A model generated the notes under the pieces. It worked only from the letters and a program-made list of their open reading frames with translations, was not told the DNA's origin and did not search any database. Shown here in pieces: positions 26,631-37,075 of a stretch of 64,000 nucleotides of DNA. The position numbers and the translations under genes were made by a program. Source of the stretch: Lichenicoccus sp963693035 (GTDB lineage: Bacteria > Pseudomonadota > Alphaproteobacteria > Acetobacterales > Acetobacteraceae); contig CAXMMQ010000001.1 in the NCBI GenBank assembly GCA_963693035.2, positions 16,320 to 80,319 of the forward strand. Direction: 5' to 3'. The number at the start of each line of letters is the position of its first letter. Within the stretch, counting starts at the first letter, position 1.

Positions 26631-28184
26631 TCAGCGCCGGGGGCGTAGCTCGCGGCCCAAAGTCGAATGCCGCATGCCGTAGAACAGATAGCAGAGCCCC
26701 CCCAGTGCCGCATAGCCGAACAGCAGCAGGGCCGGCACCGGGTTGCCGGTGAACAGCTCGGTGACCAGGTCGATCAGCAGCGGTGCCGCCATCACGACGC
26801 AGAACAGGATGCCCAGCGACGGCACGATGCCGATCCACACGCCGCGTACGCGCAACGCCCCGAGCGGCACCCGGAACGGCGGCACCAGGTCGGGGCGGGC
26901 ATTGCGCTGCCAGATCACGGTGAAGCTGACGATGCCGAAGGCGACCGTGGTGCCGAGGCTGACCAGGTCGCTGATGATGTCGATCGGCAGGGTGGCCGCC
27001 GCCGTCGCACTCGCCACGCCGACGATGATGGTGCCGATCCACGGCGTGCGGTATCGCGGGTGCAGGGTGTGGAAGGCGCGCGGCAGCAGCCCGTCGCGCG
27101 ACATCGTGTAGAAGATGCGCGACTGGCCGTAGAGCAGCACCAGCATCACCGAGCACAGCCCGGTGACGGCGCCGATCTTGATCAGGTAGGCGAGCCACGG
27201 CCGGTGCATGGCGTCGACCGCGATCGCCAGCGGGTCGGCGACGCCGAGCTCCCGGTACGGCACGATGCCGGTCAGCACGGCGGCGACGCAGAGATAGGTA
27301 AAGGTGCAGATCGCCAGCGAGGTGAGGATGCCGATCGGCACGTCGCGCTTCGGGTTGCGCGCCTCGGCGGCAGCGCACGAGACCGCCTCGAAGCCGACAT
27401 AGGCGAAGAAGATCACCGAGGCGGCACGGAACACGCCCGGCACGCCGAAGCGGAAACCACCCTGGCTGGGCGGGATGAACGGCACCCAGTTGGCCGGATG
27501 CACCGCCGAGATGCCGAGGGCCACGAAGATCACCAGCACCGAGACCTTGATGAACACGATGACGGTGTTGACGGTGGCGCTTTCCGTCACGCCGATCACC
27601 AGGATGCCAGTGACCAGCAGGCTGGCGAAGGCGGCCACGAGATCCAGACCCCCGCCCATCACCAGCGTGGTCAGCGGCCCGTCATGGCTGGTCAGCAGCA
27701 GCGGCGTGTGCAGCCAGAGCGGCACGTCGACGCCGAAATCATGCAGCAGGCTGGTGGCGTAGCCGGAGAACCCGGCCGCCACCGCCGCGGTCGAGATGCC
27801 GTATTCGAGCAGCAGCAGCCAGCCGGTGGTCCAGGCGAACACCTCGCCGACGGCGGCATAGGCGTAGGTGTAGGCCGAGCCGCTGACCGGCATCACCGAG
27901 GCCAGTTCGCCATAGGAGAGGGCGGTGAACACGCAGGCGAGGCCCGCGATCAGGAACGAGATCAGCACCGCCGGCCCGGCATAGTTGGCGGCAGCACTGC
28001 CGGTCATGACATAGATGCCGGCGCCGATGGTGGAGCCGACGCCGAGCATGGTGAGGTTGATCGGGCCCAGCGTGCGCTTCAGGCCGTGCGAGGCGATCTC
28101 GGCCTCGATATGAGCGGTCGGTTTTCGCAGCATCATGCGGCTGCCGGAGCGGGCGCCACCATCAGTGGTCTGAAGCTTTTGCAT
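26631..28184 (-). CDS. APC-superfamily cationic amino-acid permease (CAT type)
   Basis: About 517 residues with roughly 12-14 membrane helices. LGPINLTMLGVGSTIGAGIYVMTG near the start is the substrate-binding first helix of the APC superfamily; ISFLIAGLACVFTALSYGEL, PVSGSAYTYAYAAVGE and FFAYVGFEAVSCAAAEARNP are diagnostic of the cationic amino acid transporter (CAT, TC 2.A.3.3) branch. Several ATGs near the start leave 28184 or 28193 possible; no strong ribosome site is seen. Lysine or arginine uptake is plausible, and the location next to lysine-catabolic genes favours lysine, though this is inference. Confidence 0.9.
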   Translation of the reverse strand: MQKLQTTDGGARSGSRMMLRKPTAHIEAEIASHGLKRTLGPINLTMLGVGSTIGAGIYVMTGSAAANYAGPAVLISFLIAGLACVFTALSYGELASVMPVSGSAYTYAYAAVGEVFAWTTGWLLLLEYGISTAAVAAGFSGYATSLLHDFGVDVPLWLHTPLLLTSHDGPLTTLVMGGGLDLVAAFASLLVTGILVIGVTESATVNTVIVFIKVSVLVIFVALGISAVHPANWVPFIPPSQGGFRFGVPGVFRAASVIFFAYVGFEAVSCAAAEARNPKRDVPIGILTSLAICTFTYLCVAAVLTGIVPYRELGVADPLAIAVDAMHRPWLAYLIKIGAVTGLCSVMLVLLYGQSRIFYTMSRDGLLPRAFHTLHPRYRTPWIGTIIVGVASATAAATLPIDIISDLVSLGTTVAFGIVSFTVIWQRNARPDLVPPFRVPLGALRVRGVWIGIVPSLGILFCVVMAAPLLIDLVTELFTGNPVPALLLFGYAALGGLCYLFYGMRHSTLGRELRPRR

Positions 28185-28269
28185 AGGACCCATGCTAAAG
28201 ACGTATGAACAGGCTGCCATTGCGGGTCAAGGCCGCCACCCGGCCGGTGATCTGCGCAAGGTTCGGCTC

Positions 28270-29162
28270 ATGATCCAGGACGCGGTTCGCGCTCCGCTCG
28301 CAATCGTCACGATGGTCTATAACGAGGCGGACTTCCTGCCGGTCTGGATCCGTCACTACGCCGCGCAGGCAGGCTCCGCGCGGTGCTATGTCGTCGACCA
28401 TGGCAGCGACGACGGCAGCACCGATGCCGAGCGACTGCCGCCGGAGCTCAACCTGTTGCGCATCCCGCGCTCGCCGCAGGACGACGACCGGCGATCCGGC
28501 TTCATCTCGCGGTTCTGCGCATCCCTGCTGACCTGGTACGAGAGCGTCGTCTATGTCGACGTGGACGAGCTGCTGGTGGCCGACCCGACGCTGCACGCGT
28601 CCCTGATCGAGTTCGCCGCGCAACTGAGCCGGGATGCCGTCGTCACCGCGATCGGCCTCGACGTGGTGCACCGGCCGGACGACGAGCCGGGCCTCGACTG
28701 GCGCCGGCCGGTCAGCCGGCAGCGACGCTGGCTGCGGTTCAGCTCCTCGATGTGCAAGCCGGTGCTGATCCGCCGCGCCGTCGCCTGGGCGCCCGGGCTT
28801 CCACAATATCGATGCGGGGCCGGACTTCGCGACGCTGTTCCTGTTCCACCTGCGCTACGCGGACATGCGATCGGGCCTGCTGCGGCTCGCACGGACCCGG
28901 GCGCAGGCCTGGAGCCGGCCGGATGCCGGATCGCACCAGCGCGTCGACGATGCCAACTGGACCGGAATGCTGCACGGCATCGCCGGCCCTGCCGCAGCGC
29001 ACCGACGTGACGCTGGCACCCGACGATGCCACCCTGGCGCACTGGCAGGCGCTGGTGATCGAGAGTGCGGCGAGCCGCCGCGGTGCGCTGTTCCGCATCG
29101 ACCTGCATCTGAGCGGCGACGAGCTGTGGCGCCTGCCGGATCGCTTCGTCGGCAGCTACTGA
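28270..29162 (+). pseudogene. Family 2-type glycosyltransferase, two +1 frameshifts
   Basis: Three consecutive frames combine into one protein of about 297 residues. AAGG precedes the ATG by 8 bp. Part 1: IVTMVYNEADFLPVWIRHYA, CYVVDHGSDDGSTD and YVDVDELLVADP (the DVDE acid cluster binds the metal-nucleotide sugar), typical of the Glyco_tranf_2_4 family. Part 2, after an extra base in CCCGGG (28792-28797): GFHNIDAGPDFATLFLFHLRYADM and VDDANWTGMLHGI. Part 3, after an extra C in CCC (28987-28989): LPQRTDVTLAPDD through SGDELWRLPDRFVGSY and stop. Both breaks are single G/C insertions. It may be intact in the real genome. Sugar donor and acceptor unknown. Confidence 0.8.
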
Positions 29163-29231
29163 AGCGGGGCAACCGCCGCACCCGGCCCGTCGTTGGCACC
29201 CAGGATAGGCAAGTGGCCGGGAGGCATCCGC

Positions 29232-29483
29232 ATGGTGACGTTGCGACCGGGCCGGTATGTAGTGCCGTTGCTCCTGGCGGGAGTTTTCGCGTCGCTCTGC
29301 GGAGTGGCGGCGGCGCAGACGGTGCCGAAGACCAATGGGATGCCGCCCTCCGGTGTCGTGAAGCCGCCACGCCGGGTCGATCCGAAGATGTCCCGTCCGG
29401 CGCCTGCAATTCCGGCCAAGAGCATGCCGGTAATCCACCCGGACACCACCACCAAGGACGGGACGGTGGTGGTTCCGCGCTAG
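29232..29483 (+). CDS. Small exported protein, unknown function
   Basis: 83 residues; GGGAGG lies 8 bp before the ATG. Residues 7-29 (RYVVPLLLAGVFASLCGVAAAQ) form a Sec signal peptide with AAA-Q cleavage. The mature part is about 55 residues, rich in Pro, Val and Thr, with no recognised domain, and ends DTTTKDGTVVVPR. It may be a small periplasmic protein. No partner is evident; it precedes a convergent DUF2934 gene by 13 bp. Confidence 0.65.
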   Translation: MVTLRPGRYVVPLLLAGVFASLCGVAAAQTVPKTNGMPPSGVVKPPRRVDPKMSRPAPAIPAKSMPVIHPDTTTKDGTVVVPR

Positions 29484-29496
29484 GCTTCGCTTAGTG

Positions 29497-29933
29497 CTAC
29501 TTGGGCTTGGCTTTTTTTGCGGTTGGAGCTGTCGGCGGCTTCGCCTTGCCGCCTCTGTTCGCGGCAGATTCGACCTTCTTTGCCGGCTTCGATGCAGGGA
29601 CCGGCTCGGACTTCGCCTTGTGGCTCGGTGGGCGCCCCTTCGGCACCGGTGGCTCTCGCCCTGGTCGGCAAAGCGGTCGGGGAACTCGCCGAGATTATCC
29701 TGCAGGAACGCCTCCTCGACCGGATCCTCCAGCAGCGGATCCGCGCCGGCCGCGATCGGGTTCTGCAACTGACCGGTCTCGCCCGCGGACTCCATGCCGT
29801 CGAGTTCGCGCGCCCGCTCCCAGTAGTCGGCCTCGCGGCCGGGCGGTCGGCCCTCGGCCTCCCACAGATGGTAGGCGCGCTCGCGGATGCGGTGATCGCG
29901 TTCGTGGTCTTCTTCAAGTGGGTTGCTGGGCAT
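29497..29933 (-). pseudogene. DUF2934 protein with lysine-rich tail, apparent -1 frameshift
   Basis: The first 90 or so residues hold the DUF2934 motif DHRIRERAYHLWEAEGRPPGREADYWERA, found in small alphaproteobacterial proteins of unknown role. AGGAGA precedes the ATG at 7 bp. The frame then becomes arginine-rich nonsense, while the +2 frame encodes the expected basic tail (PPVPKGRPPSHKAKSEPVP, ending AKKAKPK then TAG). Adding one C/G to the GG at 29651-29652 joins both into about 145 residues. DUF2934 proteins usually end in such lysine/alanine/proline tails, which supports the reconstruction. Sequencing error is as likely as real loss. Confidence 0.7.
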
Positions 29934-30101
29934 CGCCACGTCTCCTGTCATATCGCCTCATCGTCTGATCCATCCAGGCGGTTCCGGCGCCCGCTTCGAA
30001 TGCCCCCGGCCATGCATGACCCGCGCCGTCGCCGTCGAAGCCGGGACTTTTCGCGCCCGCCCAGGATCGCCATGTAGAGCCGCACTTACAAGAAGGGGGT
30101 C

Positions 30102-30644
30102 ATGATGGCCGATGCGGTACTGGGCGGCGGCTGTTTCTGGTGCGTCGAGGCGGTCTACAAGGATCTCGAGGGCGTCAGCGCCGTGCTCTCCGGCTATGCC
30201 GGCGGCCGGACCGAAAATCCGAGCTACGAGGCGGTGTGCAGCGGCACCACCGGCCATGCGGAGGTGGTCCGTATCACTTACGATCCGGCGGTGCTGAGCT
30301 ATGCCGACCTGTTGCGGGTGTTCTTTACGATCCACGACCCGACTACCCCGAACCGGCAGGGTAACGATGTCGGTACGCAATATCGCTCTGTGATCTTCGC
30401 GGAGGGCGACGAGGAGCGCCGGATCGCGCTAGCCGTGCGCGACGAGATTGCGGCGACGGGCACGTGGGACGCGCCGATCGTGACCGAGATTGCGCCGCTG
30501 CCGACATTCTATCCGGCCGAGGCCGAACATTTCGACTACTTCGCGCTGCATCCCGGCGCCGGCTATTGTCGTGTGGTGATCGCCCCCAAGGTGAGCAAGT
30601 TCCGGAAGGCGTTTCGCGACCGCCTGAAGCAGGGCGCGGCCTGA
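30102..30644 (+). CDS. msrA: Peptide-methionine (S)-S-oxide reductase MsrA
   Basis: A 180-residue cytosolic repair enzyme reducing methionine-S-sulfoxide. The catalytic motif GGCFWCVEAVYKDLEGV is at residues 9-25; GYAGGRTENPSYEAVCSGTTGHAE and HDPTTPNRQGNDVGTQYRSV are also invariant in the family. AGAAGGGG precedes two adjacent ATGs, so the start may be one codon later. A final YCRVVIAPKVSKFRKAF is typical. The resolving cysteine is probably the one in SYEAVCSGT or in GYCRVV. It stands alone on the strand. Confidence 0.97.
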   Translation: MMADAVLGGGCFWCVEAVYKDLEGVSAVLSGYAGGRTENPSYEAVCSGTTGHAEVVRITYDPAVLSYADLLRVFFTIHDPTTPNRQGNDVGTQYRSVIFAEGDEERRIALAVRDEIAATGTWDAPIVTEIAPLPTFYPAEAEHFDYFALHPGAGYCRVVIAPKVSKFRKAFRDRLKQGAA

Positions 30645-30786
30645 AGCCGGGCGCTGCGAGGCCCTGGAATATCGGCCTTGTCCGTTGTAGTTGCGGTTTA
30701 ATTTGTCGGTTGATGACGGAAGCGATACCAACTGGCGGCGGGCTGGACTAGGATCGTCGGCGGACCTGACCAGGGGTGACTTGACG

Positions 30787-31773
30787 ATGATCAGGCGGCA
30801 GGTGGAGCAGCCCGCCCCAGCCTCCGCTCCGCAGTTGACCCAGGTGGGCGACAGCCTGCGCCGGCAGCGCGAGCAGCTCGGATGGGATCTCGGCGAGGTC
30901 GCGGACTGGCTGCGCATCCGGCGGTCCTACCTGCAGGCGCTGGAGGAAGGGCGCTCGGACGGCCTACCCAGCGGCACCTACACGATCGGGTTCCTGCGCA
31001 GCTACGCGGCCGCCCTGGGTCTCGATGCGCAGGAGGCTGTCGAACGATTGCGCCGGGAGAGCCGCGGCTCCCTCGGCCACCCCGACCTCAGCTTCCCGTC
31101 CCCGGTGCCCGAGCGCGGCGTGCCGGCCGGCGCCGCCATCCTGCTCGGCGTCGTGCTGCTGATTGGCGCCTATGCCGGCTGGTATGTGTTCAGCGCCCGC
31201 GACGCGGTGACCGTGCAGGCGGTGCCGCCGGTGCCGGACGCCATGCTGTCGCCACCAGCTCCGCCGCCCGCGCGGACATCTGCGGCTGTCCAGATGCCCG
31301 CAAAGATGGCCGCGGTGCCGCTGCCGGCTCCGACAGTGGCGCAAGCGGCACCGCAGCCGGTTGCCGCACCTGCGCTACCGACGCCCGAACCGAGGCCGGC
31401 CGCGGCGCCCGCGGCCGCCTTGCCATCGCCGATCGTGCCGGCGGTGACTGTCGGGGTGACCCTGAAGGCGCTGGCGGCGACCTGGGTGCAGGTCCGCAAG
31501 GCCGATGGCACGGTGGTCTATGACCATGTGCTGGCTCCGGGCGACACCTGGATCGTGCCCGTCGCGACGCCGCCGCTCACGCTCACCACCGGCAATGCCG
31601 GTGGCCTGGCGCTCGCGGTTGGTGACGTCATCGGACCCGCGCTGGGCCGCTCCGGCGCGGTGCGGCGCAACCTCTCGCTCGATCCCGCCGCCGTGCATGC
31701 CCTGGATGCCGGCCTCTCCGGACCTGCCGGCGCGTCCGGGGCGTCGCCCTCCGGCCACAGACCGGCGCCGTGA
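30787..31773 (+). CDS. RodZ-like helix-turn-helix membrane protein (DUF4115)
   Basis: A protein of about 328 residues. The N-terminal XRE-type helix-turn-helix (GDSLRRQREQLGWDLGEVAD through GTYTIGFLRSYAAALGLD) is of the RodZ kind, which binds the actin-like MreB rather than DNA. One membrane helix (AAILLGVVLLIGAYAGWYVF, residues about 118-137) leads to a proline/alanine-rich periplasmic linker and a C-terminal DUF4115 domain (TLKALAATWVQVRKADGTVV, VLAPGDTWIVP). RodZ helps maintain rod shape. Placement upstream of ispG is conserved in alphaproteobacteria. The start is MIRRQVEQP; a TTG two codons earlier is also possible. Confidence 0.88.
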   Translation: MIRRQVEQPAPASAPQLTQVGDSLRRQREQLGWDLGEVADWLRIRRSYLQALEEGRSDGLPSGTYTIGFLRSYAAALGLDAQEAVERLRRESRGSLGHPDLSFPSPVPERGVPAGAAILLGVVLLIGAYAGWYVFSARDAVTVQAVPPVPDAMLSPPAPPPARTSAAVQMPAKMAAVPLPAPTVAQAAPQPVAAPALPTPEPRPAAAPAAALPSPIVPAVTVGVTLKALAATWVQVRKADGTVVYDHVLAPGDTWIVPVATPPLTLTTGNAGGLALAVGDVIGPALGRSGAVRRNLSLDPAAVHALDAGLSGPAGASGASPSGHRPAP

Positions 31774-31930
31774 CGGCGCCGACAGCACGCGCCCCTGGCC
31801 AAGCCGGGCGGTTCCTGGCAGGAAGCCGCGCAGGACCATCTGCCATCCGGGCGATCACCCGGGCGGTCCCATCCGGAGTCCAGGCTGATCGTGTCGGCCG
31901 GCGGCTCCGTCGCATCCGGAGCAACGCGCC

Positions 31931-33085
31931 ATGAGCTACCGTCCTTACCAGCAGATCGAGCGTCGCAAGTCACGCCAGATCCATGTCGGCCGCGTGCCGG
32001 TGGGCGGCGATGCGCCGGTGACCGTGCAGACCATGACCAACACGCTCACCCACGACGCACAGGCCACCATCGCGCAGATCCGCCGTGCCGAGATCGCCGG
32101 CGTGGACATCGTGCGGGTGTCGTGCCCGGACGAGGAGAGCACCGCCGCACTCGCCGAGATCGTGCGCGAGGTGAACGTGCCGATCGTCGCCGACATCCAT
32201 TTCCACTACAAGCGCGCCATCGAGGCGGCCCGCGCGGGCGCTGCCTGCCTGCGCATCAATCCCGGCAACATCGGCAGTCCGGAGCGGGTGCGCGAGGTGG
32301 TGCGGGCGGCACGCGAGCATGGCTGCTCGATCCGCATCGGCGTCAATGCCGGGTCGCTGGAGCGCCACCTGCTGGAGAAATACGGCGAGCCGAACCCGGA
32401 GGCGCTGGTCGAAAGCGCGCTCGAGCACGCCAAGATCCTGCAGGACCACGACTTCCACGAGTTCAAGATCAGCGTGAAGGCGTCCGACGTGTTCCTCGCG
32501 GTGGCCGCCTACCAGCAGCTCGCCGATTGCTGCGACCACCCGCTGCATATCGGCATCACCGAGGCCGGCGGGAAGCGCGCCGGTACCGTCAAGTCCTCGA
32601 TCGGGCTCGGCGCGCTGCTCTGGGCCGGCATCGGCGACACCGTGCGGGTGTCGCTCTCGGCGGAGCCCGAGGAGGAGGTGCATGTCGGCTGGGACATCCT
32701 GAAGTCGCTCGGCCTGCGCCATCGCGGCGTCAAGATCATCTCCTGCCCGTCCTGCGCACGGCAGGGCTTCAACGTCATCCAGACGGTCGCGACCCTGGAG
32801 GAGCGGCTCGCGCATATCGAGACGCCGCTCTCGCTGTCAATCATCGGCTGCGTGGTGAACGGCCCCGGCGAGGCGCTGATGACCGATATCGGCGTCACCG
32901 GCGGCGGCTCCGGCCGGCACATGGTCTATGCGGCCGGCAAGCAGGACCACACCATGCCGGCCGAGGCGATGATCGAGCACGTCGTGGAACTGGTCGAGGC
33001 CAAGGCGAAGATCATCCAGGCCGAGATGGACGCCGCCAAAGCCGCCGAGGCTGCTGCCAGGACTGCCGCGGTGGCGGCGGAATAA
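31931..33085 (+). CDS. ispG: 4-hydroxy-3-methylbut-2-enyl-diphosphate synthase IspG (GcpE)
   Basis: A 384-residue [4Fe-4S] enzyme converting MEcPP to HMBPP in the MEP isoprenoid pathway. RRKSRQIHVGRVPVGGDAPV, VQTMTNTLT and RVSCPDEES are typical of the TIM-barrel half. Three cluster cysteines are seen: two in ISCPSCARQGFN (near 272-275) and one in IGCVVNGPGEA (near 307), with the conserved Glu in that last motif. The C-terminus carries an alanine-rich tail. The gene lies between rodZ-like and hisS (19 bp gap), the standard alphaproteobacterial order. Reaction depends on flavodoxin or ferredoxin. Confidence 0.97.
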   Translation: MSYRPYQQIERRKSRQIHVGRVPVGGDAPVTVQTMTNTLTHDAQATIAQIRRAEIAGVDIVRVSCPDEESTAALAEIVREVNVPIVADIHFHYKRAIEAARAGAACLRINPGNIGSPERVREVVRAAREHGCSIRIGVNAGSLERHLLEKYGEPNPEALVESALEHAKILQDHDFHEFKISVKASDVFLAVAAYQQLADCCDHPLHIGITEAGGKRAGTVKSSIGLGALLWAGIGDTVRVSLSAEPEEEVHVGWDILKSLGLRHRGVKIISCPSCARQGFNVIQTVATLEERLAHIETPLSLSIIGCVVNGPGEALMTDIGVTGGGSGRHMVYAAGKQDHTMPAEAMIEHVVELVEAKAKIIQAEMDAAKAAEAAARTAAVAAE

Positions 33086-33103
33086 CGGAGGCAGTCGAGT
33101 ATC

Positions 33104-34347
33104 TTGGCAGAGGCACCGCAGCCGGTACGCGGCACCCGCGACCTGATCGGCGAGGACCAGCGCCGCTTCGCGCACGTGGTGGAAACCGCGCGCCGGGTGT
33201 GCGGCCTGTACGGCTTCGACGAGTGGGCGACGCCGATCTTCGAGGAGACCAGGGTGTTCTCGCGCACCCTGGGCGAGACCTCTGACGTCGTCACCAAGGA
33301 GATGTACAGCTTCACCGATCGCGGCGGCGACAGCCTGACGCTGCGTCCCGAGGGGACGGCGGCGATCTGCCGCGCGCTGGTCAGCAACGGCCTGACCCAG
33401 TCGCTGCCGCAGAAGGTGTTCTATGCCGGGCCGATGTTCCGCTACGAGCGGCCGCAGAAGGGGCGCTACCGGCAGTTCCACCAGATCGGCGCCGAGCTGA
33501 TCGGGGCCGCCGAGCCGCTGGCCGACGCCGAGGTGATCGCGCTCGGGCGCGACATCCTGGCCGCACTCGGCATCGCGGACGCCACCGTGCTGGAGCTGAA
33601 CACGCTCGGCGATCCGGAAAGCCGTGCCGCCTGGCGCGACTCGCTGGTCGGCTATTTCCGCGAGGTTTCGGGACAGCTTTCCGACGACAGCCAGGCGCGG
33701 CTGGAACGCAACCCGTTGCGCATCCTGGACAGCAAGTCGCCGTCCGACCAGGCGCTGGTGGCGGAGGCGCCACGCATCGACGCCCACCTCACGCCACAGG
33801 CGTTGGCGTTCTGGGACGGGCTGCGGCGCGGACTCGACCAGTTCGGCGTCCCGTTCCGGGTCAATCCCGGCATCGTCCGTGGGCTCGACTACTACAGCCA
33901 CACCGCCTTCGAGTTCGTCACCGACAGCCTGGGTGCGCAGGGCACGGTGCTCGGCGGCGGCCGCTATGACGGGCTGGTCGCCGAGATGGGCGGCCCGCAG
34001 ACACCGGCGATCGGCTGGGCCGGCGGCATCGAGCGGCTGGCGATGCTGCTGGCCTCGGCGCCGGCGACACCGGCGCCGGTGGCGGTGCTGCCAACGGGAG
34101 AAGCGACGCAGCAGGCCGCGATCGCCGTGCTGCGCTCGCTGCGCACCGCCGGGCTGCGGGCCGAGCAGTCCTGGCGCGGCAACCTCAAGCGTCGCATGGA
34201 GCGCGCCAACCGGATCGGCGCCGGCTGGGCGGTGATCCTCGGCGAGGACGAACTCGCGCGCGGGGCGGCGCAGGTGAAGCGGCTGGCCACCGGCGAGCAG
34301 GCCGAGGTGGCGCTCGACGACATCGCGGCCTACATCGCCGGCCGCCA

Positions 34348-34351
<4 letters not shown>
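33104..34351 (+). CDS. hisS: Histidine--tRNA ligase
   Basis: A 415-residue class II aminoacyl-tRNA synthetase. Start is TTG, with CGGAGG about 12 bp ahead; the protein opens QPVRGTRDLIGEDQ, as in other HisRS. Motif 1 region FDEWATPIFEETRVF, motif 2 FRYERPQKGRYRQFHQIGAE, HisA loop RGLDYYSHTAFE, and motif 3 GGGRYDGLVAEMGG followed by GWAGGIERLA. The C-terminal anticodon-binding domain ends at residue 415. The stop overlaps the prfA start (ATGA). Confidence 0.97.
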
Positions 34352-35406
<1,055 letters not shown>

Positions 35407-35877
35407 CTAGGAAACTGCAGCGTGGCACAGGCCGGACCGCCAGGGAGCGTGGGTGGCTGCCCCGGTATTGGTCGGGTCGGCCAAGTAGAACAGGGTAAAA
35501 TTGTCCGCCGCAAGCGCCTCGAAGTTGCGGCCGGATGGGTCGAGCAGGATGCCGGTGCCGTTGACCTCGTGCACCTCCGGCGCGCCGCTGCCGTTGCGCA
35601 CGGTCACCAGCCCGCAGAGGACGTAGCTGTGCCGGTCGGCGCTGCTCTGCCCCGGCAGCGGCGGCACGGTGACCGGCAGGCTGATCTGGTCGTGCGCCGC
35701 ATCGAGGGCAAAGGCCGCCACCCGCTGGCCGTCGACATACAACTCGGTGGTCTCCGACAACTCCCGGTCGGCCCGCTTGTCATGCACGGTGAACGTCGCA
35801 GCGCGCGCCGGGGCGGGCGCCAGCGCGGCCAGCAACAGCGTCAGCGCGAGACTCGACAGGCGAACGGCTTCAGTCAT
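35407..35877 (-). CDS. Small exported protein, unknown function
   Basis: A protein of about 156 residues with a Sec signal peptide (LSSLALTLLLAALAPAPARAA). The mature part contains a repetitive beta-strand pattern (TFTVHDKRADRELSETTELYVD, VAAFALDAAHDQISLPVTVP) and two cysteines (YVLCGLV near 95, SGLCHAAVS at the end) that may form a disulfide. No known family is recognised. It sits on the opposite strand between prfA and prmC, abutting prfA with no gap; such an insertion between these two genes is seen in related bacteria, though that is recalled rather than checked. Confidence 0.75.
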   Translation of the reverse strand: MTEAVRLSSLALTLLLAALAPAPARAATFTVHDKRADRELSETTELYVDGQRVAAFALDAAHDQISLPVTVPPLPGQSSADRHSYVLCGLVTVRNGSGAPEVHEVNGTGILLDPSGRNFEALAADNFTLFYLADPTNTGAATHAPWRSGLCHAAVS

Positions 35878-35898
35878 CTGGCGGCAGGATAGGACGCG

Positions 35899-36756
35899 AT
35901 GGACCCGCACGACGAGAGCCTGTCTGTGCTGATCGGGCACGGCCAGCGCCTGTTGCAGGCGGCATCGATCGAGGATGCTCGTCACGAGTCGCGGCGCCTG
36001 CTCGCGCATGTGCTCGGAGCATCCCCGATGGCGTTGCCCGGCCGGCGTGCGGTTTCGGCGGAGCAGCGCGCCCGCTTCGAGGCCCTGCTGCTGCGGCGGG
36101 CGGCGCACGAGCCGCTGGCCTACCTCACCGGCAGCCAGGGTTTCTGGACGCTGGAGCTGGACGTCAGCGGCGACACGCTGATCCCGCGCAGCGACAGCGA
36201 GACCGTGATCGAGAGCCTGCTGCGGCTGCGGCCCGACCGCGGCCGGGTGCGTCGCGTGCTCGACCTCGGCACCGGCAGCGGCTGCCTGCTGCTGGCGGCC
36301 CTGGGGGAATACGGACAGGCGATCGGGGTCGGCGTCGACCTTTCGCAGCAGGCGTGTCGCCTGGCCGCCGGCAATGCCCGCCGCAACGCTCTCGCGGAGC
36401 GGGCGATGATGGTCTGCGGCCGGTGGCTCGACGCGCTGTCCGGACCGGGGTTCGATGTCATCATCAGCAACCCGCCCTACATAGCGACCGACGAGATCCC
36501 GCTTCTCATGCCCGATGTGGCCCTCTACGAGCCGCACCTGGCGCTCAACGGCGGCGCGGATGGACTGGACGCCTACCGGATCATCCTCGGCGACGTCGAC
36601 CGCCTGCTGACGCCTGGCGGGATCATCCTGCTCGAAATCGGCCAGGACCAGCAGGCGGCGGTGATTGCACTCGGTCTCGATGCCGGCTTCCAACTGCTGG
36701 ACCTCCGGCCTGATCTCGGCGGAATTGTCCGCGTTGTCGCCCTGGCGAGGGCCTGA
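35899..36756 (+). CDS. prmC: Peptide chain release factor N5-glutamine methyltransferase PrmC
   Basis: A 285-residue class I SAM methyltransferase that methylates the GGQ glutamine of release factors. N-terminal helical domain (residues 1-85) is followed by VLDLGTGSGCLLLAAL (SAM-binding motif I, near residue 115) and the diagnostic substrate motif IISNPPYIATDEI near 190. YEPHLALNGGADGLDAYR and GGIILLEIGQDQ are also typical. It lies downstream of prfA, its substrate gene, with one convergent gene between. Confidence 0.96.
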   Translation: MDPHDESLSVLIGHGQRLLQAASIEDARHESRRLLAHVLGASPMALPGRRAVSAEQRARFEALLLRRAAHEPLAYLTGSQGFWTLELDVSGDTLIPRSDSETVIESLLRLRPDRGRVRRVLDLGTGSGCLLLAALGEYGQAIGVGVDLSQQACRLAAGNARRNALAERAMMVCGRWLDALSGPGFDVIISNPPYIATDEIPLLMPDVALYEPHLALNGGADGLDAYRIILGDVDRLLTPGGIILLEIGQDQQAAVIALGLDAGFQLLDLRPDLGGIVRVVALARA

Positions 36757-36802
36757 GCCGGGCGCAGGGATGACCCGGTTGACCGGGGCAGCCAGAAATT
36801 AC

Positions 36803-36831
36803 TTGGCAGAGCAGCCCGGGATAGCTAGATA
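36803..36831 (+). promoter_or_regulatory. Candidate sigma-70 promoter of the DUF4167 gene with a long leader
   Basis: TTGGCA at 36803-36808 and TAGATA at 36826-36831 with an exact 17-bp spacer, in a locally AT-richer patch of the 319-bp gap after prmC. If used, transcription starts near 36838 and leaves a leader of about 238 nt before the DUF4167 ATG. The rest of the gap shows no gene, only short GC-rich inverted stretches; a structured leader or small RNA cannot be excluded. Confidence 0.5.
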
Positions 36832-37075
36832 AGTATCGTGCCGTTGTCGTCCTGAGACAGGAACGCCTCCACATAATAGTCGGGAACCGGTCATCTGATC
36901 GTCGCAGCGCCCGGATGGGTGGCAGCAGGTCCTGGCCGGAGGGCTGGCCCGGCGCTCGTAGCCGGGAACTCCGAACACGATGGCGCCCATCCGGGGCGAG
37001 ACACAGAGCAGGTGGCTTCCGGGACAGCCGGATCATGCCGGGCTTTGGCAATCAGGAAAGCGCTGTGACAGACTG

